11,749 nucleotides of DNA from an uncultured Bacillota bacterium (GTDB lineage Bacteria; Bacillota; Clostridia; Tissierellales; Tissierellaceae): positions 1 to 11,749 of the forward strand of contig CALGAG010000167.1 in assembly GCA_937951995.1 (NCBI GenBank), given 5' to 3'. This document shows positions 1 to 5,729 of the stretch, piece after piece (positions within the stretch are counted from its first letter, which is position 1; each line of letters starts with the position of its first letter). The notes under the pieces were generated by a model. The model did no database searches, had not been told where the DNA came from, and saw nothing but the letters and a program-made list of their open reading frames with translations. The translations under genes were made by a program, and so were the position numbers.

Positions 1-218
1 GAGAAAAAGAATCCTCAAAGCAGGGCTAGGGCTTCAACAGGGGAACTCCCTTGCCGAAGATGTCGCTAATCAATCATCATCGGGCTTCGCTTCTCACATT
101 CCGGCGCCGTAAGTCGCGGAACTACAACTCCTTATAGTCGTTGTAATTCTCGCCGACTCTGGCAGGGGTAGTACCTACAGCTTATCTTCGCCGCTTTTGC
201 GACTCGATTCGCTGGGTC
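1..218. other. CpG-rich, hairpin-rich stretch downstream of guaA; no supportable gene
   Basis: This stretch follows the guaA stop codon and runs off the window. By hand count it is about 52% GC and holds about 17 CpG dinucleotides, clearly more than the CpG-poor genes beside it. It carries several short inverted repeats: an imperfect 9-bp stem at about 53-85, TTCCGgCG/CGCGGAA near 98-120, TACAAC/GTTGTA at about 123-145 and GCGA/TCGC near 199-212. Every minus-strand frame is broken by stops. One plus-strand frame is open from base 2 to 112 but has no visible start and ends in nothing I recognise. The 3' end of guaA is a known integration site of genomic islands, so this may be the edge of an inserted element or a structured RNA. 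Both are inference; no integrase, transposase or end repeat is visible. Confidence 0.5.
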
Positions 219-1754
219 CTACTCCCATTCTATAGTCGCTGGTGGTTTGTTCGTTATATCATACACTATTCTGTTTATGTGTGGCACTTCGTTTACTATC
301 TTTGTTGAGATGTCTCCAAGGATTGACCATGGGATCTGGGCAAATTCTGCTGTCATGAAGTCTGTTGTTGTAACCGCCCTAAGGGCAAGGGTGTAGTCGT
401 AGGTTCTTCCGTCTCCCATTACCCCAACGCTTCTAAGGTTTGTAAGGACTGCGAAGTACTGGTTAAGCTCCATGTCCATGCCAACCATCTTTATCTCTCT
501 TCTGAATACGTGGTCCGCTTCCTGAAGGATCTTTACCCTTTCCTCTGATACCTCGCCGATTATTCTGATTGCCAGTCCTGGTCCAGGGAATGGCTGTCTG
601 AATACAAGTTCCTTTGGTAGTCCAAGCTCAAGGCCTGCCCTTCTTACCTCGTCCTTGAAAAGGTCCCTTAATGGTTCGATTATTTCCTTGAAGTCTACGT
701 AGTCTGGAAGTCCACCTACGTTGTGGTGGCTCTTTATTACGGCTGAGTCGCCTACTCCACTCTCTATGATGTCAGGATAGATTGTTCCCTGTACAAGGTA
801 GTCCACTGTACCAATCTTCTTGGCCTCTTCCTCGAATACCCTGATGAATTCCTCTCCGATGATCTTTCTCTTGGTCTCGGGGTCTGTTACTCCCTTCAAT
901 TTGTCGTAGAATCTCTGCTGGGCGTTTACCCTGATAAAGTTCAGGTTGTAGTTGTTTGTAAACACCTCTTCAACCTGGTCTCCCTCGTCCTTCCTAAGCA
1001 GACCGTGGTCAACAAATATGCAGGTAAGCTGCTTTCCAACAGCCCTTTCTATCATGACCGCTGCAACTGAGGAGTCAACCCCTCCCGAAAGTGCGCAAAG
1101 GACCTTCTTGTCCCCAATCTTCTCCTTGATTGCGGCTATTGAATTTTCAACAAACTCGTCCATCTTCCAGTCTCCACTGCAGCCTGCAACGTTGAAGAGG
1201 AAGTTTGAAAGGACCTTGTTTCCTTCCTCTGAATGCTGAACCTCTGGGTGGAACTGGACCCCATAAAGGTTCTTCTCCCTGTTTTCAAAGGCTGCCGTTG
1301 GGCATGATTCCGTTGTTGCTGTTACATGAAAGCCCTCTGCAAGCTTCTCAACATAATCGGTGTGGCTCATCCAGGTTATGGAATTTTCCTTAACATCCTC
1401 AAATATTGGTGATTTCTCCTCAACATGCAGCTTGACCTTTCCATATTCCCTTGTTGTGGCAGCCTTGACTGAGCCACCAAGGGTATAGGACATAAGCTGG
1501 GCTCCATAGCAGATTCCCAGTATAGGAATGCCCATATCATAGATCTCTTCACTTATTGATGGGGATTTCTCCTCATATACGCTATTGGGTCCACCTGTAA
1601 AGATGATTCCCTTTGGATCCATTTCCCTGATCCTGTCAAGACCGATTGTGTATGGGTGTACCTCGCAATACACGTTCAGGTCCCTTACCCTTCTTGCTAT
1701 CAGCTGGTTGTACTGACCGCCGAAGTCAAGTATAAGTACCATTTCCCTTTCCAT
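219..1754 (-). CDS. guaA: GMP synthase (glutamine-hydrolysing)
   Basis: GuaA converts XMP to GMP in the cytoplasm, using ATP and ammonia released from glutamine. This is the last step of de novo guanine nucleotide synthesis. The 511-residue product has normal length and all domains. The N-terminal class I glutamine amidotransferase starts at ILDFGGQYNQLIARR and has the triad Cys82 (GICYGAQ), His169 and Glu171 (FHPEV). The ATP pyrophosphatase follows with its P-loop SGGVDSS at 223-229. The C-terminal dimerisation/XMP-binding domain ends in the classic KPPATIEWE. I chose the ATG at 1754 because it lies 7 bases after GGAGG; an ATG two codons upstream (1760) is only one base from that Shine-Dalgarno site. 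It is the last gene of a tight run, nine bases after the methyltransferase stop codon. No purine riboswitch is visible directly upstream, which fits expression from the operon promoter. Confidence 0.97.
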   Translation of the reverse strand: MEREMVLILDFGGQYNQLIARRVRDLNVYCEVHPYTIGLDRIREMDPKGIIFTGGPNSVYEEKSPSISEEIYDMGIPILGICYGAQLMSYTLGGSVKAATTREYGKVKLHVEEKSPIFEDVKENSITWMSHTDYVEKLAEGFHVTATTESCPTAAFENREKNLYGVQFHPEVQHSEEGNKVLSNFLFNVAGCSGDWKMDEFVENSIAAIKEKIGDKKVLCALSGGVDSSVAAVMIERAVGKQLTCIFVDHGLLRKDEGDQVEEVFTNNYNLNFIRVNAQQRFYDKLKGVTDPETKRKIIGEEFIRVFEEEAKKIGTVDYLVQGTIYPDIIESGVGDSAVIKSHHNVGGLPDYVDFKEIIEPLRDLFKDEVRRAGLELGLPKELVFRQPFPGPGLAIRIIGEVSEERVKILQEADHVFRREIKMVGMDMELNQYFAVLTNLRSVGVMGDGRTYDYTLALRAVTTTDFMTAEFAQIPWSILGDISTKIVNEVPHINRIVYDITNKPPATIEWE

Positions 1755-1761
1755 TGACATT

Positions 1762-1766
1762 CCTCC
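1762..1766 (-). promoter_or_regulatory. Shine-Dalgarno site deciding the guaA start
   Basis: GGAGG lies in the short gap after the methyltransferase stop. It is one base from the first ATG (1760) and seven bases from the second (1754). The spacing favours the second ATG, giving an N-terminus that reads MEREMVLILDF. Confidence 0.7.
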
Positions 1767-1769
1767 CGT

Positions 1770-2936
1770 TTATTTGTTTTCCAATAGATCCTTCATGGCC
1801 TCCTGGATAAAGATATCCTCAAGACCCCACATTTCCTTTAGCCTCTTGTATTCCTCAACCTTCTCTTCTCTGAAGGGTGAATGCTTTTTAATAGCCCTGA
1901 TCATGATGTTCTTTGGGGTATGCTCCATGTCTATGAACTCCAAAATCTGGACCTGGTAGCCCATTATCTCAAGGACCGAGCCCCTAATGGAGTCTGTTAC
2001 AAGGGAGCTTAACCTCTCCCTGATTATTCCATGCCTGAGCATTCCTGAAAGATTATTATTCTTGATTTTATCATAAAGCTCATGCTGACAACAAGGTACA
2101 GATAAAATTACTTTTGCTCCCCACCTTACAGCTTTTTCCAGTGCTATGTCGGTTGCCGTGTCGCAGGCATGTAGGGTAACAACCATATCCACACCCTCTC
2201 CTGATGTGTGGTCCTTTATATCTCCACAGATAAATTGGAGTCCCTGGTAATTTAGCTCCTCTGTTGTCCTGTTGCAAAGGTCTATGACATCCTGCTTAAG
2301 GTCAAGACCTGTGATATTGACCTTTTTCTTTTTCATGTTGACAAGATAGTGGTAAAGGGCAAAGGTCAGGTAGCTCTTTCCACACCCAAAGTCGATGATC
2401 CTTATCTCCTCCTGGTCCATAAGGTCCTCCATGGATGCGTCCACAAGCTCAAGAAATTTGTTTATCTGCCTGAACTTATTGTACTTTTGCTTGTACACCT
2501 TTCCCCGACTGTCCATGACACCCAGGTGAACAAGGAAGTCAACCGGCTGACCTTCTTCAATGATGTACTGCTTCTTCCTGTTGTGGCTCTTCTCCACCTT
2601 GGTCACTGCTGCCTGGTTCCCTATGATTTTCTGCTTGCCTTTCTTGCTGACAAGTATCTGGTATTCACCGATTGAGGTCTTAAGGACCATCTGTCTGAAA
2701 TCATTTGAAACAAGGTCAAGAAGCCTTTGGAGGGCATCTTCCTTTTCCAGGTTCTCATGGAAGGCCTTGTTCCCAACATGTGATTCAAACTGATACATGA
2801 GGGTCCCCTTGATGGTGACAGGGTTTACTAAGACCTTGCCAGGCAGGGCCCTGTCCTTAGTCCTTCTATTACTTAGGATTGCCTTTGAAAGTTTTTCTTC
2901 ATCTATCAACTGCTCCAGTAGTTCCTTTGTCTCCAT
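1770..2936 (-). CDS. Class I SAM-dependent methyltransferase, Methyltransf_32-like (CCQH motif)
   Basis: This 388-residue protein is a putative SAM-dependent methyltransferase of unknown substrate. The Rossmann core occupies about residues 175-350: motif I is IIDFGCGKSYLTFAL (180-194), an acidic SAM-ribose strand is at TGLDL (209-213), and VTLHACDTATD (253-263) is followed by VPCCQHE (280-286). The glycine-rich loop plus the late CC-x-H signature resembles the METTL25/GSTCD/Trm13-type group, so an RNA substrate is plausible, but that is inference from motif similarity. The first 170 residues form a lysine-rich N-terminal region that could bind nucleic acid. The start codon overlaps the Sir2 gene stop (TAATG) and AGGAG lies six bases upstream, indicating translational coupling. 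guaA follows after nine bases. No N-terminal signal or membrane segment is visible, so it should be cytoplasmic. Confidence 0.85.
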   Translation of the reverse strand: METKELLEQLIDEEKLSKAILSNRRTKDRALPGKVLVNPVTIKGTLMYQFESHVGNKAFHENLEKEDALQRLLDLVSNDFRQMVLKTSIGEYQILVSKKGKQKIIGNQAAVTKVEKSHNRKKQYIIEEGQPVDFLVHLGVMDSRGKVYKQKYNKFRQINKFLELVDASMEDLMDQEEIRIIDFGCGKSYLTFALYHYLVNMKKKKVNITGLDLKQDVIDLCNRTTEELNYQGLQFICGDIKDHTSGEGVDMVVTLHACDTATDIALEKAVRWGAKVILSVPCCQHELYDKIKNNNLSGMLRHGIIRERLSSLVTDSIRGSVLEIMGYQVQILEFIDMEHTPKNIMIRAIKKHSPFREEKVEEYKRLKEMWGLEDIFIQEAMKDLLENK

Positions 2937-3667
2937 TACAATCTCCTAACTGCATAATCCAATACTTCTCCGATGCTGTCCCTTAGTATTAGGGTAGCCC
3001 TGCCGTCATAGCCTGTTGCTGTTTTGTTTATCAGGACCAACTCACGACCCCTGAAGTATTCCACCAGCCCTGCTGCAGGATATACGTTAAGGGATGTTCC
3101 GCCGACTATTAAGACATCAGCCATCCTGATGTAATCCACTGCCCTTTCCATTACATCCATATCCAGGCCTTCCTCATATAATACAACATCAGGCCGAACT
3201 ACGCCACCACACTTGTCACAGGTTGGAACAGAATCCGACCCTGTTATCTTATCCAATGGGTAGCTTTCATGACAGGATTGGCAGTAGTTCCTATGGACAG
3301 ACCCGTGTATTTCAAGGACGTTTTTTGAGCCTCCCAGCTGGTGGAGTCCGTCGATATTCTGTGTTATGACTGCCTTTAGCTTACCCAGTTTTTCAAGCTT
3401 CCCAAGGGCCAGGTGGGCTTTGTTTGGCTTTGCATCCGGGTAGAGCATATTGTCTCTGTAGTAGCCGAAAAACTCCTTCTGATGGTCTCTGAAGAAGGAG
3501 TGGCTGAGAAGGTATTCAGGCTCGTAGCCATACTTGTTTTTTGTGGCATATATTCCGCTTTCACTTCGAAAGTCAGGTATGTTACTTTCAGTTGAAACTC
3601 CAGCCCCTCCAAAAAATACAATATTGTTGGTGGTCTCAATGATCTTTTCCAATCGGTCAAGTGACAT
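2936..3667 (-). CDS. NAD-dependent protein deacylase, Sir2 family (bacterial class U-like)
   Basis: Sirtuins remove acetyl or other acyl groups from lysine, consuming NAD and releasing nicotinamide and O-acyl-ADP-ribose. All catalytic landmarks are present in this 243-residue protein: GAGVSTES (21-28), PDFRS (31-35), TQNIDGLH (102-109), catalytic His121 in the HGS motif, a Cys4 zinc site (Cys129, Cys132, Cys150, Cys153), GTSLNVYPAAGL (190-201) and VLINKT (211-216). The region after PDFR resembles the Thermotoga-type deacetylase, and I do not see the Tyr/Arg pair typical of CobB/SIRT5 desuccinylases, so deacetylation is the better guess. AAGGAGG lies seven bases before the ATG and overlaps the end of the upstream gene. 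The stop overlaps the methyltransferase start. Known partners of bacterial sirtuins such as acetyl-CoA synthetase are not in the window. Confidence 0.93.
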   Translation of the reverse strand: MSLDRLEKIIETTNNIVFFGGAGVSTESNIPDFRSESGIYATKNKYGYEPEYLLSHSFFRDHQKEFFGYYRDNMLYPDAKPNKAHLALGKLEKLGKLKAVITQNIDGLHQLGGSKNVLEIHGSVHRNYCQSCHESYPLDKITGSDSVPTCDKCGGVVRPDVVLYEEGLDMDVMERAVDYIRMADVLIVGGTSLNVYPAAGLVEYFRGRELVLINKTATGYDGRATLILRDSIGEVLDYAVRRL

Positions 3668-3669
3668 TC

Positions 3670-4050
3670 CTACCCCTCCTTTTGTTCTTCCCTTTCCTCT
3701 GTCTTGATCCTGAATATGAAATAATAGAACTTGAACAGGTCTATTACAACAAGCATTGCCTTTAAATAGGGCTTGTCCACCATGAAAATGCTCAGCCAGA
3801 TCATGGACGATGACAGGGTCATTAGGTATGTCTTTGTCCTCCTTGTCATGGACCTGTTCCTCTCAAAGCTTTCAAGGTTGTCCTTATATAATTTGGTCCC
3901 CTTTAGCCAATCGTTGAATCTGTCAGACCCCTTTGCCAGAAAATATGATCCCAGCAAAAGAAAAGGCGTAGTGGGTAGCACTGGCAGCACCGCCCCTATA
4001 GCCCCTATTCCTACTGAAATAAAACCCAAAGTTACAAATATCACCTTCAT
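3670..4050 (-). CDS. YbaN-family (DUF454) inner membrane protein
   Basis: This 126-residue protein matches the small YbaN/DUF454 membrane family. The hallmark is the N-terminal segment with GAIGAVLPVLPTTPFLLLGSY at about residues 16-36, a hydrophobic hairpin rich in proline and glycine. Further hydrophobic stretches lie at about 74-91 and 95-114, giving three to four membrane segments. A basic loop (about 45-73, with KGTKLYKDNLESFERNRSMTRRTK-like character) lies between them and the C-terminus is highly charged. The family has no firmly established biochemical role. GAGGA lies seven bases before the ATG. The gene is the first of a closely spaced set with the Sir2, methyltransferase and guaA genes, and a promoter-like element sits just upstream. 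The operon position does not by itself suggest a function. Confidence 0.85.
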   Translation of the reverse strand: MKVIFVTLGFISVGIGAIGAVLPVLPTTPFLLLGSYFLAKGSDRFNDWLKGTKLYKDNLESFERNRSMTRRTKTYLMTLSSSMIWLSIFMVDKPYLKAMLVVIDLFKFYYFIFRIKTEEREEQKEG

Positions 4051-4083
4051 ATTATTCCTCTCTTACTTCTCTTGTCTGTTAAT

Positions 4084-4112
4084 AATATATTTCTTTTCTA
4101 CTCTTAATTCAA
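4084..4112 (-). promoter_or_regulatory. Putative sigma-A promoter for the ybaN-sir2-methyltransferase-guaA run
   Basis: A -35 box TTGAAT (4112-4107), a 17-base spacer and a -10 box TATATT (4089-4084) fit the vegetative consensus well. The -35 box contains the TGA stop codon of barstar. Transcription would start near 4077 and give a leader of roughly 27 bases. It could uncouple guaA expression from the barnase-barstar pair. This rests on sequence match only. Confidence 0.5.
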
Positions 4113-4387
4113 TACCTTCTGGAAATGTTAACGGTTTTTAATGTTATGTTGTCCTTTTGGCCTTCAAGTTCCTTTAGGGTCCTGCATATTGATTCCCCGT
4201 ATTCACCCAAAATGTCCGTATCATAGTTGTAGACATATATAACCAGGTCCTCCCTCAATGTTGATAGGACGTCATACATTGCATCCAGATTGTTGCCATG
4301 GTAGCCTTTTAGGCCCAGCTTCCTCCTGAAGTAGTCGTGAAAGTCCCTGTCTCTCATCTTCTTTGCATCTATCAGTATAATCTTCAT
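4109..4387 (-). CDS. Barstar-family ribonuclease inhibitor
   Basis: Barstar binds and blocks barnase in the cytoplasm, protecting the producer. The 92-residue product is collinear with classic barstar around the inhibitory helix: residues 29-39 read YHGNNLDAMYD, matching the YYGENLDALWD region. Asp35 and Asp39 (the residue that plugs the barnase active site), Tyr29, Gly31 and Asn33 keep their barstar numbering, while Trp38 is Tyr. I start the gene at the ATG at 4387, seven bases after AGGAGG. A TTG two codons upstream (4393) lies only one base from that site and is unlikely. The Shine-Dalgarno site overlaps the stop codon of the barnase gene, so translation of toxin and inhibitor is probably coupled. 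The order RNase then inhibitor implies that enough inhibitor must be made from the same message. Confidence 0.9.
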   Translation of the reverse strand: MKIILIDAKKMRDRDFHDYFRRKLGLKGYHGNNLDAMYDVLSTLREDLVIYVYNYDTDILGEYGESICRTLKELEGQKDNITLKTVNISRRY

Positions 4388-4394
4388 GTTCAAT

Positions 4395-4401
4395 CCTCCT
4401 A
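4395..4401 (-). promoter_or_regulatory. Shine-Dalgarno site of barstar overlapping the barnase stop
   Basis: The barnase stop TAG (4401-4399) shares two bases with AGGAGG (4400-4395). The barstar ATG at 4387 is seven bases downstream. Ribosomes ending barnase synthesis stop on top of the barstar initiation site, a standard coupling layout. Confidence 0.7.
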
Positions 4402-4902
4402 GTAAAGCTGCTCAAAGGATTCGTAGTGATCCCCAGTGTAGAATATAAGTCCATCATTTGAATAGACAAGCCTTTCAGCTCCCCTGTAGCCACCTTCGTA
4501 GTTTACATCGGCCTCGTAGTATTGTCTGCCCTCTGCTTCAGGAAGGAGTCTTTCCCTGTTTCCAAACCTGTTTCCCCCGATGCTCATCCTGTCTGTTACA
4601 TCCCAAAGGTTACCCTTCTGGGCATCCCATCCAAGGTCCATTGCATCCTCTTTGGTTATATAGTTATCCGGAAGCCTGGCGTAGGTGTGAAGATAAAGGG
4701 CCACCTCTTCAGGTGATGTATAATAGCCATCCTCAGCTATTGCCTCCTCAACTAGCTCCTGTGGTTCTTCACTTGCAGGGTTCTCAACCCCTGGAGCTTC
4801 TGGCTCTTCCACCGCCACATCAAGACCTGAACATCCTGCAAATCCTATAAGGAGCAGTGCCATGACCAGGGTTAGAATGGTGATCTTTGTCAATTGTCTC
4901 AT
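4399..4902 (-). CDS. Barnase-type guanyl-preferring ribonuclease with lipoprotein signal
   Basis: The C-terminal half aligns without gaps to barnase (residue = barnase number + 57). All key residues are kept: general base Glu130 (E73), His159 (H102), phosphate-binding Lys84, Arg140 and Arg144 (K27, R83, R87), and the guanine-recognition loop GNRE at 114-117 with Arg116 and Glu117 (R59, E60). Asp54 is Asn111 and Trp94 is Gly151. The N-terminus has a basic start (MRQLTK), a hydrophobic core (about 7-22) and FAGC ending at Cys24, a probable lipobox. An acidic Pro/Glu-rich linker (about 27-58) follows. The predicted mature protein is therefore tethered outside the membrane, unlike freely secreted barnase. 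AGGAGG lies nine bases before the ATG. Barstar follows immediately. Enzyme activity is very likely; whether the role is RNA scavenging, defence or competition cannot be read from sequence. Confidence 0.92.
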   Translation of the reverse strand: MRQLTKITILTLVMALLLIGFAGCSGLDVAVEEPEAPGVENPASEEPQELVEEAIAEDGYYTSPEEVALYLHTYARLPDNYITKEDAMDLGWDAQKGNLWDVTDRMSIGGNRFGNRERLLPEAEGRQYYEADVNYEGGYRGAERLVYSNDGLIFYTGDHYESFEQLY

Positions 4903-4946
4903 GTTATTTATCCTCCTTTAAGTACTAGTCCTTAGATACCCTAATA

Positions 4947-4975
4947 TTGTCTGGAGATTCAATTTGTGTTAATAT
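4947..4975 (+). promoter_or_regulatory. Possible sfsA promoter
   Basis: TTGTCT (4947-4952), a 17-base spacer and TAATAT (4970-4975) match the vegetative consensus at four of six positions each. Transcription would start near 4982, about 22 bases before the sfsA ATG. A convincing counterpart for barnase on the other strand was not found; the best is TTAACA with AATATT at 18-base spacing. Confidence 0.35.
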
Positions 4976-4980
4976 TGAAT
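4957..4980. repeat. Inverted repeat between divergent barnase and sfsA genes
   Basis: ATTCAAT (4957-4963) and ATTGAAT (4974-4980) form a perfect 7-bp dyad with a 10-base spacer in the 102-bp divergent intergenic region. It overlaps the likely sfsA -10 box. It could be an operator, but AT-rich DNA makes chance dyads common. Confidence 0.3.
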
Positions 4981-5004
4981 GATTGAAATGGAGTTGATTT
5001 AACT

Positions 5005-5703
5005 ATGAAATACTCAAATATGGTGGAGGGGACCTTTCTTAAGAGGCCCAACAGGTTTATTGCCCACGTCCTCATCAATGGCAGGGAGGAGATTGCCCAT
5101 GTGAAAAATACCGGCAGGTGCAGGGAACTCCTTCTTCCCGGTGCAAGGGTAATCCTTCAGGACCATGGCCTAAGTACCAAGAGAAAGACAAGGTATTCCC
5201 TCATATCAGTCTACAAGGAGGATATGCTTGTGAACATGGATTCCCAGGTTCCCAACAGGGTTGTCATGGATGCCCTGATGGAGGGTAAAATCCAGGGGTT
5301 TGGGACTCCTGACCTGATCAAGGGTGAGCAAAAGTTCGGAGACTCCCGTTTTGACATCTACTACAGGGATGGTGACAGGGAAGGATTTATTGAGGTCAAG
5401 GGTGTCACCCTGGAAATGGATGGATTGTCGAAATTTCCAGACGCTCCAACTGTCCGTGGTACAAAGCATATCATGGAAATGATCAAGGCCGTCCAAGAAG
5501 GCTACGAAGGGAACATATTCTTTCTTATCCAGATGAAGGGACCAATGGCCTTCACACCAAACAGGCTAATGGACCCTGAATTTGGCAATGCTCTGGATTT
5601 GGCAATTAAGGAAGGTGTAGGAGTTCATGTCTATGACAGTTTGGTCACCCAGGATTCCATACAAATAGGGTCAAAAATACAATACAGGGAACAGGCCGAG
5701 TAG
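5005..5703 (+). CDS. sfsA: DNA/RNA nuclease SfsA (sugar fermentation stimulation protein homologue)
   Basis: The 232-residue product has the usual SfsA length and layout. The N-terminal OB-fold-like part begins MVEGTFLKRPNRFIAHV and carries HVKNTGRCRELLLPGA (32-47). The C-terminal PD-(D/E)xK nuclease core shows SRFD with Asp117, then EVKG with Glu130 and Lys132, and the family signature FPDAPTVRGTKH (144-155). SfsA was first described as a stimulator of maltose metabolism in E. coli; the nuclease assignment is from structural and biochemical family work, and the cellular role in Bacillota is unclear. It is the only plus-strand gene here, divergent from barnase and convergent with ileS. A weak GGAG lies 11 bases before the ATG, so translation may be modest. 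The last codons form one arm of a terminator hairpin. Confidence 0.95.
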   Translation: MKYSNMVEGTFLKRPNRFIAHVLINGREEIAHVKNTGRCRELLLPGARVILQDHGLSTKRKTRYSLISVYKEDMLVNMDSQVPNRVVMDALMEGKIQGFGTPDLIKGEQKFGDSRFDIYYRDGDREGFIEVKGVTLEMDGLSKFPDAPTVRGTKHIMEMIKAVQEGYEGNIFFLIQMKGPMAFTPNRLMDPEFGNALDLAIKEGVGVHVYDSLVTQDSIQIGSKIQYREQAE

Positions 5704-5727
5704 CCTGTTCCCTGCTTTATTTATCCC
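5685..5727. terminator. Bidirectional hairpin between sfsA and ileS
   Basis: CAGGGAACAGG (5685-5695) and CCTGTTCCCTG (5704-5714) form a perfect 11-bp stem with an 8-base loop that contains the sfsA stop codon. The plus-strand side is followed by CTTTATTTAT. Read on the minus strand, the hairpin is followed by TATTGTATTTTTG. The T tracts are imperfect, but the location between convergent genes supports a shared terminator. Confidence 0.7.
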
Positions 5728-5729
5728 TG

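Noticed and set aside
1..60. An intrinsic terminator for the guaA operon at the window edge (TTTTT run on the minus strand)
   Set aside because: The run is preceded only by a weak stem with mismatches (GAAgCC/GGaTTC), too poor to call with confidence.
2..112. A plus-strand coding fragment entering from the left edge
   Set aside because: The open frame is only about 36 codons, has no start in view and shows no recognisable motif.
1..218. A tnpB-like remnant or group I/II intron end in the guaA tail
   Set aside because: One minus frame has a faintly transposase-like end, but it is broken by several stops. I see no domain V, no intron core motifs, no RuvC-like residues and no terminal repeat.
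3773..4141. A 122-codon plus-strand frame across the DUF454 gene and into barstar
   Set aside because: It is the antisense of two recognised genes and the intervening promoter; no Shine-Dalgarno site or family match.
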